From contig KV918926.1 of the NCBI GenBank assembly GCA_002049455.2, forward strand, positions 62,001-126,000: a stretch of DNA of 64,000 nt, written 5' to 3'. Position 1 is the stretch's first letter, and every line of letters begins with the position of its first letter. The DNA comes from Porphyra umbilicalis. Its lineage: Eukaryota > Rhodophyta > Bangiophyceae > Bangiales > Bangiaceae. The notes under the pieces were generated by a model that was not told the origin of the DNA, ran no database searches, and saw only the letters and a program-made list of their open reading frames with translations. The position numbers and the translations under genes are program-made. Of this stretch, positions 30,418-41,994 are shown in pieces.

Positions 30418-33400
30418 GTGATGCGGAGCTGCCGCTCTGTACTTGACACGGGCGCCGGTGTGAACATAGTGCGAACTAGTGTTCTCCCTGCGAACTGGAT
30501 GGCTTACGCCGAGAATTTGACAACGCTTCCGCGCATCCGCGATGCGAACAACAAGCGTCTCGTGACGAGTACGCCATACATCTGTATGTAGACACCGGTG
30601 GTGTACGTCTATTTGACCGATTCCTCGATTCTGACAACTTGTCAGTCCCGTGCATCCTTGGCACTGAGTTCATTGAACAAGACATCGAGGCGATCTTGCC
30701 GCGTTTGCGTAAGATCGTCTGGCAGGAGCACGTGCGCTGCACGGAGGAACTGCCTCGGCAAACGCCAATATTGGCTTGTCTTAATGACAGTGCCTGGGAC
30801 CGCCATTGGCAAGACAAACCCGCAAGGGTGCGATCCTGTAAACAGGTACGTGTCAACGGACATCAAGAGGAGTGGATCATGGCCACATGTGATACTCCCG
30901 GTATGGTTACCATCACACCGAACGCTCGGTTATGTCGACATAAGTCAATGGCGGTCGCCCGCGGCCTTGCCATCGTCAAGCCCGACGAACCCTTCTTAGT
31001 CAAGTTATGCAACTTTGGCAAGGACCAAGTCATTGTTCGCAAGAACTCAACCTTGGGGTTTGCAGAGCCCTACCAAGGGCCGATGTTGTCCGCCGTCTTG
31101 GATGACAATAATCTAAAAGATGGAACCGATACTTCATCGGACGACGCGAGTCGTGACCCACTCGAGGACCTCAACCTCAGTGAGGCTCCCGAGTATCTGC
31201 ACAAGCAGATTCGAGACATGCTCAAGACGCATTCGTATATGTGGGATGGAACCCTTGGCGTCATCCGTGCTACGGAGCACGCCATCGTCACTCCTCCAGA
31301 CGCTCTGCCCATACGGGCTCAACCCTACCGAACCGGGCCGTTCAAACGGCAGATCATCGCTGATCAGATCAACAAGATGTTGAAGCTCGACGTCATTGCC
31401 CCTAGCCATAGTGCTTGGGCAAGCCCCGTGGTAATTGTACCAAAGAAGAACGGCAAAGCCCGATTCTGTGTCGACTATCGTCGGTTAAACAACATCACGA
31501 AAAAGGATGCATATCCCTTGCCTCGAATGCAGGACTGCCTTGACTCCTTGGGAGATGCCCAGGTGTTCACGTCTCTCGAAGCACCGCGGGGTACTGGCAA
31601 GTGCCCTTACGCAAGGACGACCAAGAGAAGACGGCTTTCACATCGCATTGTGGTATATACCACTGGTTGTCAATGCCTTCCGGCTTGACGAACGCGCCTG
31701 TTACCTTTCAGCGTGCGTTGGATATTATCCTCTCGGGCTTGAAGTGACAGATATGCCTTGTCTACTTAGACTATGTCATCATCTTCTCCGCAAACGCGGA
31801 ACAACACGTCAAAGACGTTGACACGGTTCTGCACCGTTTGCGCGAAGCCGGGGTTACCCTGAACTTGGAAAAGTGCACATGGTTCTCCGAAGAAGTCGAG
31901 TATGTCTGACACATTGTCCGCGCCGGGCAACTGCACGTGCATAACAAGAACGTGCATGCTCTGAAGCACGCCAAGTTCCCAACGACGAAGACCCAGCTAA
32001 AAAACTTCTTGGGTATGTGCAACGTGTATCGACGTTTCGTCAAGGACTTTGCCAAACGCGCGAAGCCCCTGAACGCCCTGACTAGGGCCGAGATCCCACC
32101 GGATCTACCACCGCCAACGGACGTGGCCATCGCCGCGTTCGAAGACCTTCGCAACGCACTGTTGTGCCCACCGGTACTTTCCTTGCCAAAGGCCAACCGG
32201 AAGCTCGTCGTCGACGTTGACGCATGTGCTGACCAAGTCGGTTGTACACTCTTCCAGGAGGAACCGGGCGACTTGCTTCATCCTGTCAGATATTAGAGCC
32301 GAGTACTCGCTGCTGCAGAGCAAGACTACTCCACCACGGAGCGCGAATGCCTCGGCGTCGTGTGGGCTGTCCTCAGGTTGAGGCACTTCCTCGACGGGCA
32401 GCAGTTCCTGATCCGAACGGATCACCAAGCACTTAGCTGGATCTACAGCACGACCGACTCAAGCGGACGCTTGATGCAATGGCCACTTCGCCTCTCCGAA
32501 TACACATTCGATATGGTTTATAAACCAGGTGCATCGCACCACTTGCCCGACTTCCTGTCGCGCGCCTCTACGGTGGCGCCGCCAGAAGAAATCCATGATG
32601 ATATACCCTGCCTGGCATTTTCCGAGAGGGCCAACGGCTTAATGACGGGGAGGTACACGGGTACCTGCACACCCGAACCGGTGGAGGTCTACGACGTTGT
32701 TGAAGCACAACAACTAGACGAGTACTGTGTCGAGATGTCAACTCGCGTGGAGCGCGGAACGGCCAAGGCCTTCTTCCGCAACGAGCATCACACTCTGTAT
32801 CGCCGGACGCCTTACGGCAACTAATTGGTCATACCAAAATCATTACGCGAACGCGTCTTGACGCTCGAGCACCACGCCACAGTGGCAGCCCATCCCGGTA
32901 TGAACCAGATGCATTACACCATGCGAAAGGCATATTACTGGCCTTCGATGGTAACGGACATTCACACCACCATCTCCAAGTGCACAACTCGTGCCCAAAA
33001 CCGCCTCGCCTTGCTGCGACACACCACGCCTTTGACGCTGTTCCCGGCTACTGAGCCTCTCACGGAGCTGTCCGTTTACATCTTTGGGCCCATCCCAGCC
33101 TCCAAGAAGGGCATTCGCTTCATCATGGTTATGACCGACCGCTTCGTCAAGCTCACCAAGTGTGTCGCCTTACGGCGGATTACGGCCATGTCCGTGGCGT
33201 CAGCCATCATCGACGCGTAGGTGTCCGCCTACGGGCCCCCGGACCGGATCCTATCGGACCAAGGGCCCCAGTTCATGTCGAACTTCTTCATCGCTGTGAT
33301 GAAAATGCTTGGCATTGAAACGGTTCGCACCACGGCGTATCATCCCCAAACCAATGGGCAAGTCGAACGGTACAACCGTACCATGGCTACTCAGCTGCGA

Positions 33401-34042
33401 CACTACGTCGCCGACGACCCATCACGATGGGATGAGCTACTCCCGGTAATCACCATGGCGTATAATAGCCAACCACATCGGTCGACGGGGATCGCCCCAT
33501 TTGAGCTCGTTATCCCAAGGCGGATCCCCAACCTCACGGTTCGCAACGTGCCCCCGGGCACTCCGCTTACCAATAAGGGAACGCTCAAGGATGGGTCACC
33601 CCTAGCTCGCAAGCGCGAGTTCATGGCCCGCCTGCGCAAGCAGATCCCCATCGTGGTCGAGGCCTTGCGTAAGACGCAACAACGTTACAAACGTAACTTC
33701 GACCATCGGGTGGCAACCCGCAATGCGGACGTCAAGATCGGCGACTACTTCTACACGACCAACCACGATCGGCAAAACAAGCTGCAAAGCAAGGCCATTG
33801 GACCCTTCATGGTCATTGACGCGGACGCGGATGCCTCCACGTTTGTCATTGACATTGAAGGGGAGGAAAAACTTGTCAGCAGTGACCATGTCACCCCAGC
33901 TCCTCGTCCAACGACGACGGACACTGTGCCGCACCCCCGGCTAGATGGTCTAGACCAATGCAGGCCACCCCCGGCAGCCGCAGACGAGTATGTGATTGAC
34001 AAACTCCTAGGCTTACGCCAGACGATTGTCTCTCATGGTTGA
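30418..34042 (+). pseudogene. pol: Ty3/gypsy pol of element B: protease, RT, RNase H, integrase
   Basis: Protease: VLDTGAGVNIV at about 30436, active site intact. RT: FCVDYRRLNNITKKDAYPLP is intact, then a frameshift at about 31580; the catalytic box reads LVYLDYVIIFS, so the second Asp of YxDD is Tyr. RNase H: LVVDVDAC, STTERECLGVVWA, IRTDHQALSWI. Integrase: the His-His part of the finger is present (HHATVAAHPG), but its CxxC reads CTTR, and the first catalytic Asp is Tyr in LSVYIFGP; the second (ILSDQGPQF) and third (GQVERYNRT) remain. In-frame stops: TAG near 30589, TGA near 31747 and 31906, TAG near 32294, TAA near 32821, TAG near 33218. No chromodomain was recognised at the C-terminus. 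The polyprotein cannot be functional. Confidence 0.85.
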
Positions 34043-34677
34043 CCCCGCCCGGACAGTTGGAAGGCCCGAACAGAGACTGTGCTCGCCCCCTTCGATGCGT
34101 CGTGACGAAAGCCGTTGAGAAATGCGCGGGGAACATTGACTATGTTGCGAGTGGCTGGACGAGCAAGCGGCGCGTAGTGAAGGCAGCGTTGAGAAAGGGA
34201 CTGCGTACTCGCTGCAACCGCAGGCGCACCTCTGCTAGGCTGCTTGCGTATCGTACACTGGGGGTGTACATGGACAATGATGTCAAGGAGGCCTCAATGG
34301 AGCGTGTCGTTATCACCACTGGTGTGCACAATGCGTCTGAAGCAGCGGAGCTGGCCGCGCTGGCCACCCCGGGAAGCGTCAGTTCCCGCTTGAAGCTCAA
34401 GGACGGCGCCCGGGAGATGGAGCGAGCGCTTGATCTTAATGGGGCTGCGAAGTCCATCATTGCTGAGCTGCTTCTTTTGGACGCTACTGAAGTGTGGACC
34501 TCTGTTCGGGCTCGTGGAGCGGCCTGCTTGCAGAGGTACGTGGATGCTGTGGATTTTCCCAAATTCTCGCGTCCTGAGAGCGCTGAGGCTCGCAAGAGCG
34601 TTGTTTGCTGCATGCGGGACGAGCTGAAGGATCTGGAGGCCGGTGATATTGATCTCTCTGATGAGGAAGCTGACTAG
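34043..34677 (+). CDS. 3' part of an unrecognised gene joined to element B
   Basis: An open frame continues from the end of the retrotransposon to a TAG at 34675. Convincing residues begin about 34099 (VVTKAVEKCAGNIDYVASGW) and continue through VVITTGVHNASEAAELAALA, AKSIIAELLLLDATEVW and an acidic end (DLEAGDIDLSDEEAD). The first in-frame ATG is at 34270, in the middle of this, so the 5' part is probably missing. A T-rich stretch at 34861-34910 resembles a 3' untranslated region. It may be a host gene truncated by the insertion, or a gene of another mobile element. Function unknown. Confidence 0.4.
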
Positions 34678-37600
34678 AGAACACGCTCAATTGACGGTCA
34701 AGGTGACGCTTTACGAAGACTCGACGGCTAAAGCGTTGAGAAGCTGACGTTGGACAGTCATGGCTTACTTCATGCCCTTGGCTGCCCTCTGGCCCCGGCC
34801 GAACGACGTTTCTTTCTACCCGTGGAAGCGGGTGCATTTATCACCTCCTCAGAGTGGCTGCTCTTTTTGTTTGTTTTCTTTGCTATTTTTTCTATTTTTT
34901 TCCGTAAATTAATCTAGAACAACCAGTCTTGCACCGCAGTGAGGGAACATGCGCGCGATGAATCTCTGTGATTATCCTCAGTGCAGAACATGCAAAAATT
35001 GGCAGGATTTTCTGCGACACTGTTTCGCAGTCGATCATGAAGGGAGGCCCCCAAACAGCACGATGGAGAGACCTCAGGCGGGTCCATAAAGCAGGCCACA
35101 GATAGTCTGGTTAGCAGCTCCTCAATCATGCCAAAAAATTATGTTCTGCTTTGTTTCAGCAGTTGACGTCAGGATGGTCTCTTCGTCAATTTTGCGGCCG
35201 TGCTCCAGTGCTGTTCCGGAAACTGTTGTCCGTATGAGTTTGCTCTCTTTCCACGCGTCTGCCTGTGTCTCTAAGTAAATAAAAGAATGGAGAACGGGCG
35301 CCGGCTGCTGTGGCGACTCAATCCTAAGGCATGGACATTCAAATGATCTCCGTCCAATCCAATTTGTGAGCGCATGGCTTTGTCAGCATTCAATCGGTAG
35401 AACAGTCCATGGTCAATGCTGCTGGATGCGCCGCAGAACTATTGGTGATTCCCGAATTTTGTCCTCGGCGACAGAGACACAGACTGGCTCTGAATAAGAG
35501 CACTCTATTGGTTTAAAACAAAAGTAATAAGGCATCGAAGCCAATAGAAAGCCCGCATTCGGTAACAGGACCTTGCATCCAGCGGAACTCACTGTTTGTT
35601 GCCGCTTGATCCGTTTTTCTTGGCACGGAGCAAGCCGCCCACGCAATATCTTAAGATTTTCTACTGTCTCCTTGCCAGAAGTGCAGAAAACAGAGGAGCT
35701 GATGTTGATTCCCAGGCTGTGTGGGCACATGTAAGCAATTAAGAGCACCAAGTCCGTCCCAGGGGCGCATCTGATTGGTGGTGAGAGTCGGTTCGCAAGT
35801 CAGTCTCTGTCCACCATGACAAAATTCGGGGATCAGCAATATCTGACAGACAGTCTTGGAAACAGTTCCTGGATGGATCCCAGGTTCATCCGTCACCTGA
35901 TTTCACATTAATCCGTGCACTAGTGTGGGATAATTCCAGTACCACGGCGCCGGATTATCCTATCATACCAAAGATGATATGATCTGAGATGATCGCACAT
36001 CGATCACAGAACTTTCCTGCGGATAATCCGTTGAGCAGCCGTGAGTCGAATCCCAATTATGAGCGAAGCTTCTAGTGGGGATCCATTCGCGTTCTCAACG
36101 CTCAGGCAGCCACGTTGCATGAAATTGATGGCCGTGGTCTGTTTGATGGTCACCCTCTAGGCCATGTGATTGGATTATCCCATCTGTACGCCCAATCACG
36201 CGCTTCCACGTTTCAGCATTCGATGGCCTGCGATCGCTCTGGTCCAGAAGTATTACACATGCGAGCGATTACAGCTTCCTCCAAAAGCGTTTACAGATGC
36301 CTACCTAGAACCCCCACTGTATGTACTCCACACAAGTGCCCTGAAATGGTCAGCAGCGCGCATCTTTGCGGCCATATCAGCACCGCGTCTCCGCCCTCTT
36401 CCGTCGTCTCGCCATCTCGCCCCTCCGTCGGGCCTTTCACAGCACCCCTCCATCGTCGTCACCGCACCACCGTGCTCTCTCTTGGACGCGCTCGCCACAT
36501 CCGCCCCTTTCTTTGCCCCCGCGCGCCGCATCCGCCCATTTCTTCCCCCCCCCCCTTCCCCCCCTCCGCACACCATGCACGTTGCGCTGCACTCAGGTAC
36601 GTTTTTTCTTCAATGTGTTCCTCGTTCTTCCCCGTCCCCCCCCCGAGCCCCAGCCGGGTTGTTTACTCTTCTGTTCTTCTTTTCTTGAGGCATCTGATCG
36701 CCTCTGCTGTCGACCTCCCCCTGCGTGTGGTGGCGCGCCGGGTGCTGCGCTTGTCTGCCTTGCTGACCATTTCTTTGTGCTGAGAATCATACGACAAAGA
36801 TGAAGATACCAAATGGGGACCGACAATGGGGACGCTTTAACTGGAGAAGACAAAGGGACACAACAACAACTGGGAAAGAGGAAAGAGACCCAACGACGTC
36901 GTGGTCAGAAGAGTGAAGGGGCAGAACGAAAGGCCTCATTACAGTGCTGAAGCTCGGAATTCTATGGCGGCATCGAAAAGAGACGCTCCCCCGATGTACA
37001 ACCTTTATGCTGAATACTGCATCACATGATAAGTTAATTGCTCTGTCAGTCATCCCAACAATATTTGTAGAATGGGTGAAGCACTCGCTCGTGTGACGGG
37101 AAACACATTTGGCGCCTTAGGATAGGATCCTTATTGTTTGAGCAAACGTTATTTTGGAGTTGGACACACCGTTTGACTCAGCTCATCGAGATCTGTCCTG
37201 TGAGGCTATCTCCAAGTCAATCTGATCGAATGTCAAGAACTGGTGGATGCGCACTGGTGACTACTGGCTTTTTCCCAAACTGTGTGTCTGTGTTCTCACA
37301 AAAGGTGGAAGCTTCGCTACCTGGTCCCTGCCCTGGGGGACCAACTTGTAGCTCCATATTTATAATGAAATAATAGATTTTAATTCCAGGCACGTACGTG
37401 CAATACCCAGGCCTTCAGGGCGGTGGCGCGCTCGGAGACGCATAGATACCGGGTAAGCCGGCCGGCTCCATGGCCGCGAGCACGCACGGGGGCACATGCA
37501 GCCACGTTGCCGTGGCGGGGGGGGCGTGCGGCGGGGAAAGGGGTGCCGCCGCCGCCGCCGCGGCGGTGGCGGCCCGCTGGCGGGGTGCAACGCCTACGGG

Positions 37601-38008
37601 CGGGGCCATCACCCCGCCGCGCAGCGCACCTGCGCGCGGCCGACAAGGCGCACGGGCGGGCGGATGGGATCGACCACCGCGCGATGCGGCGCCTCTAACC
37701 GTGCCGCGAGATGGCGTTAGAAACCGCCGACGTGCCGCCGCAACAGAGGCCGGCGCGCAGGCACGATCACCCGCGGGTCATCGCGGGCGCGTCGAACCCT
37801 GGAAGTCGCTGCACGCGGTCGCCGCGCGCAACTCGGGACGGTGGGGGGGGACAAGGGGGCAGGCGCCGTCTGGGCCCTGTGACCCTTGTGGCAGGACAGT
37901 CCTTCTCAGCCGCGTAACTCTATTCGCATTTAGCGTCATCGCGACCCTTCCAACGCTGACACGCCCTCAGATCCCTGAAAACACGCCCTCAGATCCCTGA
38001 CGACACGA
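34678..38008. other. interval without a supported gene
   Basis: There are several GGATAAT/ATTATCC motifs in both orientations at 35925-36180 (a possible MITE), a pyrimidine-rich block leading to ATGCACGTTGCGCTGCACTCAG|GTACGT at 36575-36602 (a good splice donor after a short open frame), and GC-rich low-complexity DNA at 37390-37920. None of the frames has a recognisable domain. Confidence 0.4.
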
Positions 38009-38108
38009 ATGCAGACTGCCACCTCTGAAACGGAGAGCAAGTCCCACGATCTAAGTATAGGTGTGCATCACTACACTTTGAGAGCACCCTGTACTAAAGG
38101 CCAGGGAA
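38009..38108 (+). repeat. 100 bp direct repeat, copy 1
   Basis: ATGCAGACTGCCACCTCTGA through CTAAAGGCCAGGGAA recurs at 39247-39346 with only a few substitutions and equal length. The two copies flank 1.14 kb. That could be a small LTR-like or duplicated target arrangement; no coding frame supports a retroelement between them. Confidence 0.75.
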
Positions 38109-38279
38109 CAAAGACACGGATCTTCATTCCAACACACAGTGCATGAGATGATGCAGGGCACCGCGGAAGCTGTGTGCTTTGTTATTCCCTCAGGCATGCT
38201 GTGCTCGACGGGGAGCGGCGCTCCCATCCAGCTGCCTCATACTCTCAAACGCACATATTCGCCGGTCGCCCTGCTCCCC

Positions 38280-38450
38280 GCCCTTCAAGGCAGCCCGGAC
38301 CGCCCCCCCCCCCCCCCCCCCCCCTGGATCCCCCCCCCCCCCCCCGCCGGGCCGCTACCCGCCTCCCCGCGCCCCAAAGAGCCACCACCCCCCCCGCCTG
38401 CCCCCCCCCCCCCCCCCTGCCTCCCACCCCGGCGCCAATGGCGGCGAAAG
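38280..38450 (+). repeat. long poly-C runs
   Basis: Near-pure C runs of 15 to 23 bases at 38304-38325, 38331-38345 and 38401-38417 make every frame code for Pro. The reverse strand is G-quadruplex-prone, and the assembly is likely to be unreliable here. Confidence 0.7.
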
Positions 38451-38529
38451 CCGCGGTTGGCGCGCCGTCCGGTAACACAGGCTGCTGGTTCGTTTATTCA
38501 CTGAAAAAAGAAGACTGTCAGCTAGGCTT

Positions 38530-39240
38530 TTCTCATGCTCACAGCATATGCATTCCATACTCACTCGGCTACAGCAGTCTTCAGAAGTACATTCTCGCTG
38601 CCTCCGAGGAAATGCGAGTGTATTCCGAACAGGCCTCACCAAGAGTATTTCGGCAAAGGTATCGCCCGAGTAAATTTTTCGGGTATATACTCGTACAGTA
38701 CCCGCGGGATTTTTCGACGCGTCGCCCATACTCATACTCGGCGAATGGGACGTCCCCAGATACTCGCGCCATCGGATCACCAAGGGTATCCATGAGTACT
38801 ACCCATATTCTCGAGTCTGGCGAAGCCGATACCCTTGACAGCATCCTGTAGTGCGGCGCCGTGACCACGTGAGCCGTCTGACAACTAAATACGTCCCGAA
38901 AACACAAGGTAACTACACAATCCGGATTGTAAATCCAGCAAAGAAGTATACGCGCACCCGCGCGAAGAACAAACAAAGATACCGACAGCCCAGAATTTCA
39001 CGGGTATGTACCCTTGATACCCGCTCCGTCAGGTTTGGGAGATACTCATACTCGGACGTCTGAAACTCAGTCGCACTGTCAGCCAATGCTTAGTGGCTGG
39101 ATCCGAGCCGAATACCGAACTCGTGGCCAAAACTGATACCCTTGGTGAGGCCTGATTCCGAAGCCCCATCAAATCGGCGAGTAAGAGTGGCCTCATACTC
39201 GTACTTGCAAAAATACTTGATGGCCAAATACCCATAGCCG
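38530..39240. repeat. block rich in TACTC and GATACCC motifs in both orientations
   Basis: CATACTC, ATACTCG and CGAGTA occur many times, with CAAGGGTATC at 38790 facing GATACCCTTG at 38828 and 39132. Base composition is clearly lower in GC than both neighbours. Together with the flanking 100 bp direct repeats this suggests a decayed inserted element. No gene is supported. Confidence 0.45.
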
Positions 39241-39246
39241 GGCCTG

Positions 39247-39346
39247 ATGCAGACTGCCACCTCTGAAACGGAGAGCAAGTCTCTTGATCTAAGTATATGT
39301 GTGCATCACTACACTTTGAGAGCACCCTGTCCTAAAGGCCAGGGAA
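39247..39346 (+). repeat. 100 bp direct repeat, copy 2
   Basis: Partner of 38009-38108. Confidence 0.75.
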
Positions 39347-39429
39347 AACCATGCTGATGTGTGTGGTTTTTGACGCACCACATGAATCTGTACATGAAAA
39401 CTTGCTGTCCACATGACCAGAATGGCATT

Positions 39430-40560
39430 TGTGTCCCACCCCCAGCTCCACTGCGCTGGTGCCGGCCGCCGCCACCGCCGACACCCGCGGCTCCTGTCGC
39501 CCTTCGCCGCCCCCATTGCTCGCCGCCGCCCCCATTGCTCGCCGCCGCCCCCGCTGCCGCCCGCCGCCCCCGCTGCCGCCCGCCGCGCCTAGCACCGGCC
39601 ACCCTCTCCGGCCGCGTACCGCCGCCCCGCCCCACTGCCCCCCGTTCCCGCTACCGCCCACTGCCGCCCCTGCGGCTGGCTCCCTCTTTTACTGCCGCCC
39701 GCCGCCCACGCAGCCCGCCGCCGCCCCCGCTGCCGGCTCCCGCTTCTGCTGCCGCCCGCCGCTCGCGCGGCCGGCCGTCGCCTCCGCCGCAGGACGTCGC
39801 CCCCGCTGTCGCCCATTGCCCCCGCTGTCGCCCATCGCCCCCGCTGCCGCCCGCCGCCCCTGCTGTTACCCGCCGCCCCTGCCGCCCGCCGCCGCCCCCG
39901 CTGCTGGCCACCGCCCCCACCACCGGCCTCCGATCCTGTCGCTAGCGATCGACCCCGCTGCCGGCGACTACTGACTGCCGCTCCCGCTTCTGGCCGTATA
40001 TTTTTTTGCACTCCCAACAAAAACGTCTTGTCTGTCCTCACCACCCCATCACCATGCGAGGCACTGCAGCTCTGCGTGTGCTCGCTTTTTTCAGAGACAC
40101 CTAGTGCCCCACCTCCCCACCCCATCCACAACAGGTTATGTAGAGGCGTTGGCGACAAAGGACCAATGCGGTGGTCGGCAGCAGCAGCAGTCGCTGGCAG
40201 CGGCGGTGGCAGCCGGCGGCGGCGGCAGCTGCCGGCCGCGGCGGCAGTGACAAACAACGGCGGCTGTGGACGGCGGCGGCGGCGGCGGCCGGCGGCTGCG
40301 GACGGCGGCGGCAGCGGCGGCCGGCGACAGCGGCGGCCAGCAGCGGCGGTGCAGCAAACGGAGAGGGCGCGGCCAGAAGTGGTGGAGGCCGCCGGCGGCG
40401 GCAGCGGCAGCCAGCGGCGGGATTGGCGTCCCGTAGCGGGGGGTGGGCGCTAGCGACACGGGAGGCGGGCGGCAGCTGGGGCGACGGCGACCGGTAAGGG
40501 CGGCGGGCGGCAGTGGGGGCGGCGAGCGGCAGCAGGGGTGGCGGCACGGGGCTGCTGCGC
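39430..40560. repeat. strand-biased GCC/GGC low-complexity pair
   Basis: From 39430 to about 39995 the plus strand is built of GCCGCC, GCCCCCGCTGCC and similar words. From about 40175 to 40560 the same words appear in reverse complement. The two halves therefore form a loose inverted arrangement around 180 bp of ordinary sequence. All frames are open and give Ala/Pro/Arg or Gly/Arg repeats; I do not call a gene. Confidence 0.55.
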
Positions 40561-40575
40561 TGGGGGATGATTTTT

Positions 40576-40721
40576 CTTAATTATGGGGGAGGAACAGGAA
40601 TAGGAGTGCTGTCATTAATGACATGGGATAAAATGGATCGACAAGAAAATAGTCTGGAGGCAACTGCACGATCTGCGAAGCTCTCCAGAGTTTGATCTGC
40701 ATCTGGCGCGCGCCGCGCGCC
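40576..40721 (+). repeat. 146 bp dispersed repeat, copy 2
   Basis: Partner of 18168-18313. It is followed by a C21 run at 40728-40747. Confidence 0.75.
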
Positions 40722-41994
40722 ACATGCACCCCCCCCCCCCCCCCCCCGTTCGGTGCTCATCTTCGCAGCTCTTACTGTATTCGCGGATCTTCTGCGAAAA
40801 CAAGGATGCCCGATTCCTACCTCGCCTCCGCCTCAACGCGGAGCTCGCGCTAGGTCGTCGCGGCCACCACCTCGCCTCCTCGCGGCCACCACCAAGGCGG
40901 TTGCCCTTGGGACCGCCGCGGTCGTGACATCAATGAGCCGCTGGCGGCTCGGGGCTCGGCCGGCGCACCGCCGGCGCACCCACCGCGCGCCGACCGTTGT
41001 GGTGCTCTGCCACGGCTGCAGTGGCAGCCCACGATACTGTGGCTGCCCATCCGCTCGCTCGTGCCGGCGGGGCTCCCCGAGCCCCGCCTCTCGGCGCCGC
41101 TCGTCCGCTCCGACTCGGCGGCCACGGTGATCGCTTCCGGCGCCACCACGTTGGCCACTGGTACGCGTTTAGTGATGTACAATCTGACGCCACGTCGTGT
41201 CATTTCGCATGAAATTTCAAGACCCTCTCATTGACGCTTTCCTGCGAGTCTTTCACGTTACGTGAAATTCTTACGCCGTCTTACAAACGTGTCTCACTCT
41301 GAGTGGAGCACGTCACCGGGAGGTACTGTGGGATCACCGTCGTCGTAGGCCGTCATCTGTCCGTCGTGGTGACATCGACAGGCGATCGCACGGGTCGATG
41401 CAGCAACGAGTACCCAGGACTGTCGAGAAATTCCCTGCTGTGATTGGTTGGATGTCCGTCTGTCAAGCTACTGTCAGGTCTAAATGGTTGCTGTTCACGG
41501 ACGGGGAAACGCCCTCGACGCCCTTCTGACGGCCTGACGCCCATCCGAAGAGAAAGGAAAGACGTAATTTTTCTCTGCGAATGACTGCATACCTCTATAC
41601 GCGTTGAGCGGATGCCACCCCCTCACCCCGGAGGGAGCGGTCGCGACGACCGCCGCCGCCGCCACCGTGCCGGCGGCTGCGGCCAACATCTGGCGGTCGA
41701 CCGTGCGTCGCGCGTGGCCGCCCGCATTGTCGCCCGCCGCGCCTCTCTTCCGCACGCCAGAGTGGCAGCCGCGTCAGCCATTCACACACTGGCGCTGTGT
41801 GATCGCTCCCGTGAGGCATGACCTCGTCAGCGCCACCCGTCGGCAAGCGGCGCCGTTGGGCAAGCGCACTGGCCCCCCGCCGCCAGCGTGCAATCGCCGG
41901 CTTGCTGTATGAACGGGCATGTCGGTGGGGGGGTGGGCATCCGACGCGCATCCTCTCCCATGCGGTCGCGTTGGAAGTCCTTTTCATGGGGTTA

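Larger units (their letters stand above)
28511..34042 (+). mobile_element. Ty3/gypsy retrotransposon B, decayed, no 3' LTR seen
   Basis: It starts with the primer binding site at 28511. Gag runs from 28739 and pol to 34042, in the order protease, RT, RNase H, integrase. The 5' LTR should end just before 28511, but no second copy of that sequence occurs after 34042, where an unrelated coding frame follows directly. It has more stops and frameshifts than element A and has lost catalytic residues in RT and integrase, so it is the more decayed of the two. Confidence 0.85.

Noticed and set aside
40928-41193. Short Arg/Pro frames near 41 kb as small genes
   Set aside because: Overlapping frames on both strands with no start context, conserved motif or second copy.
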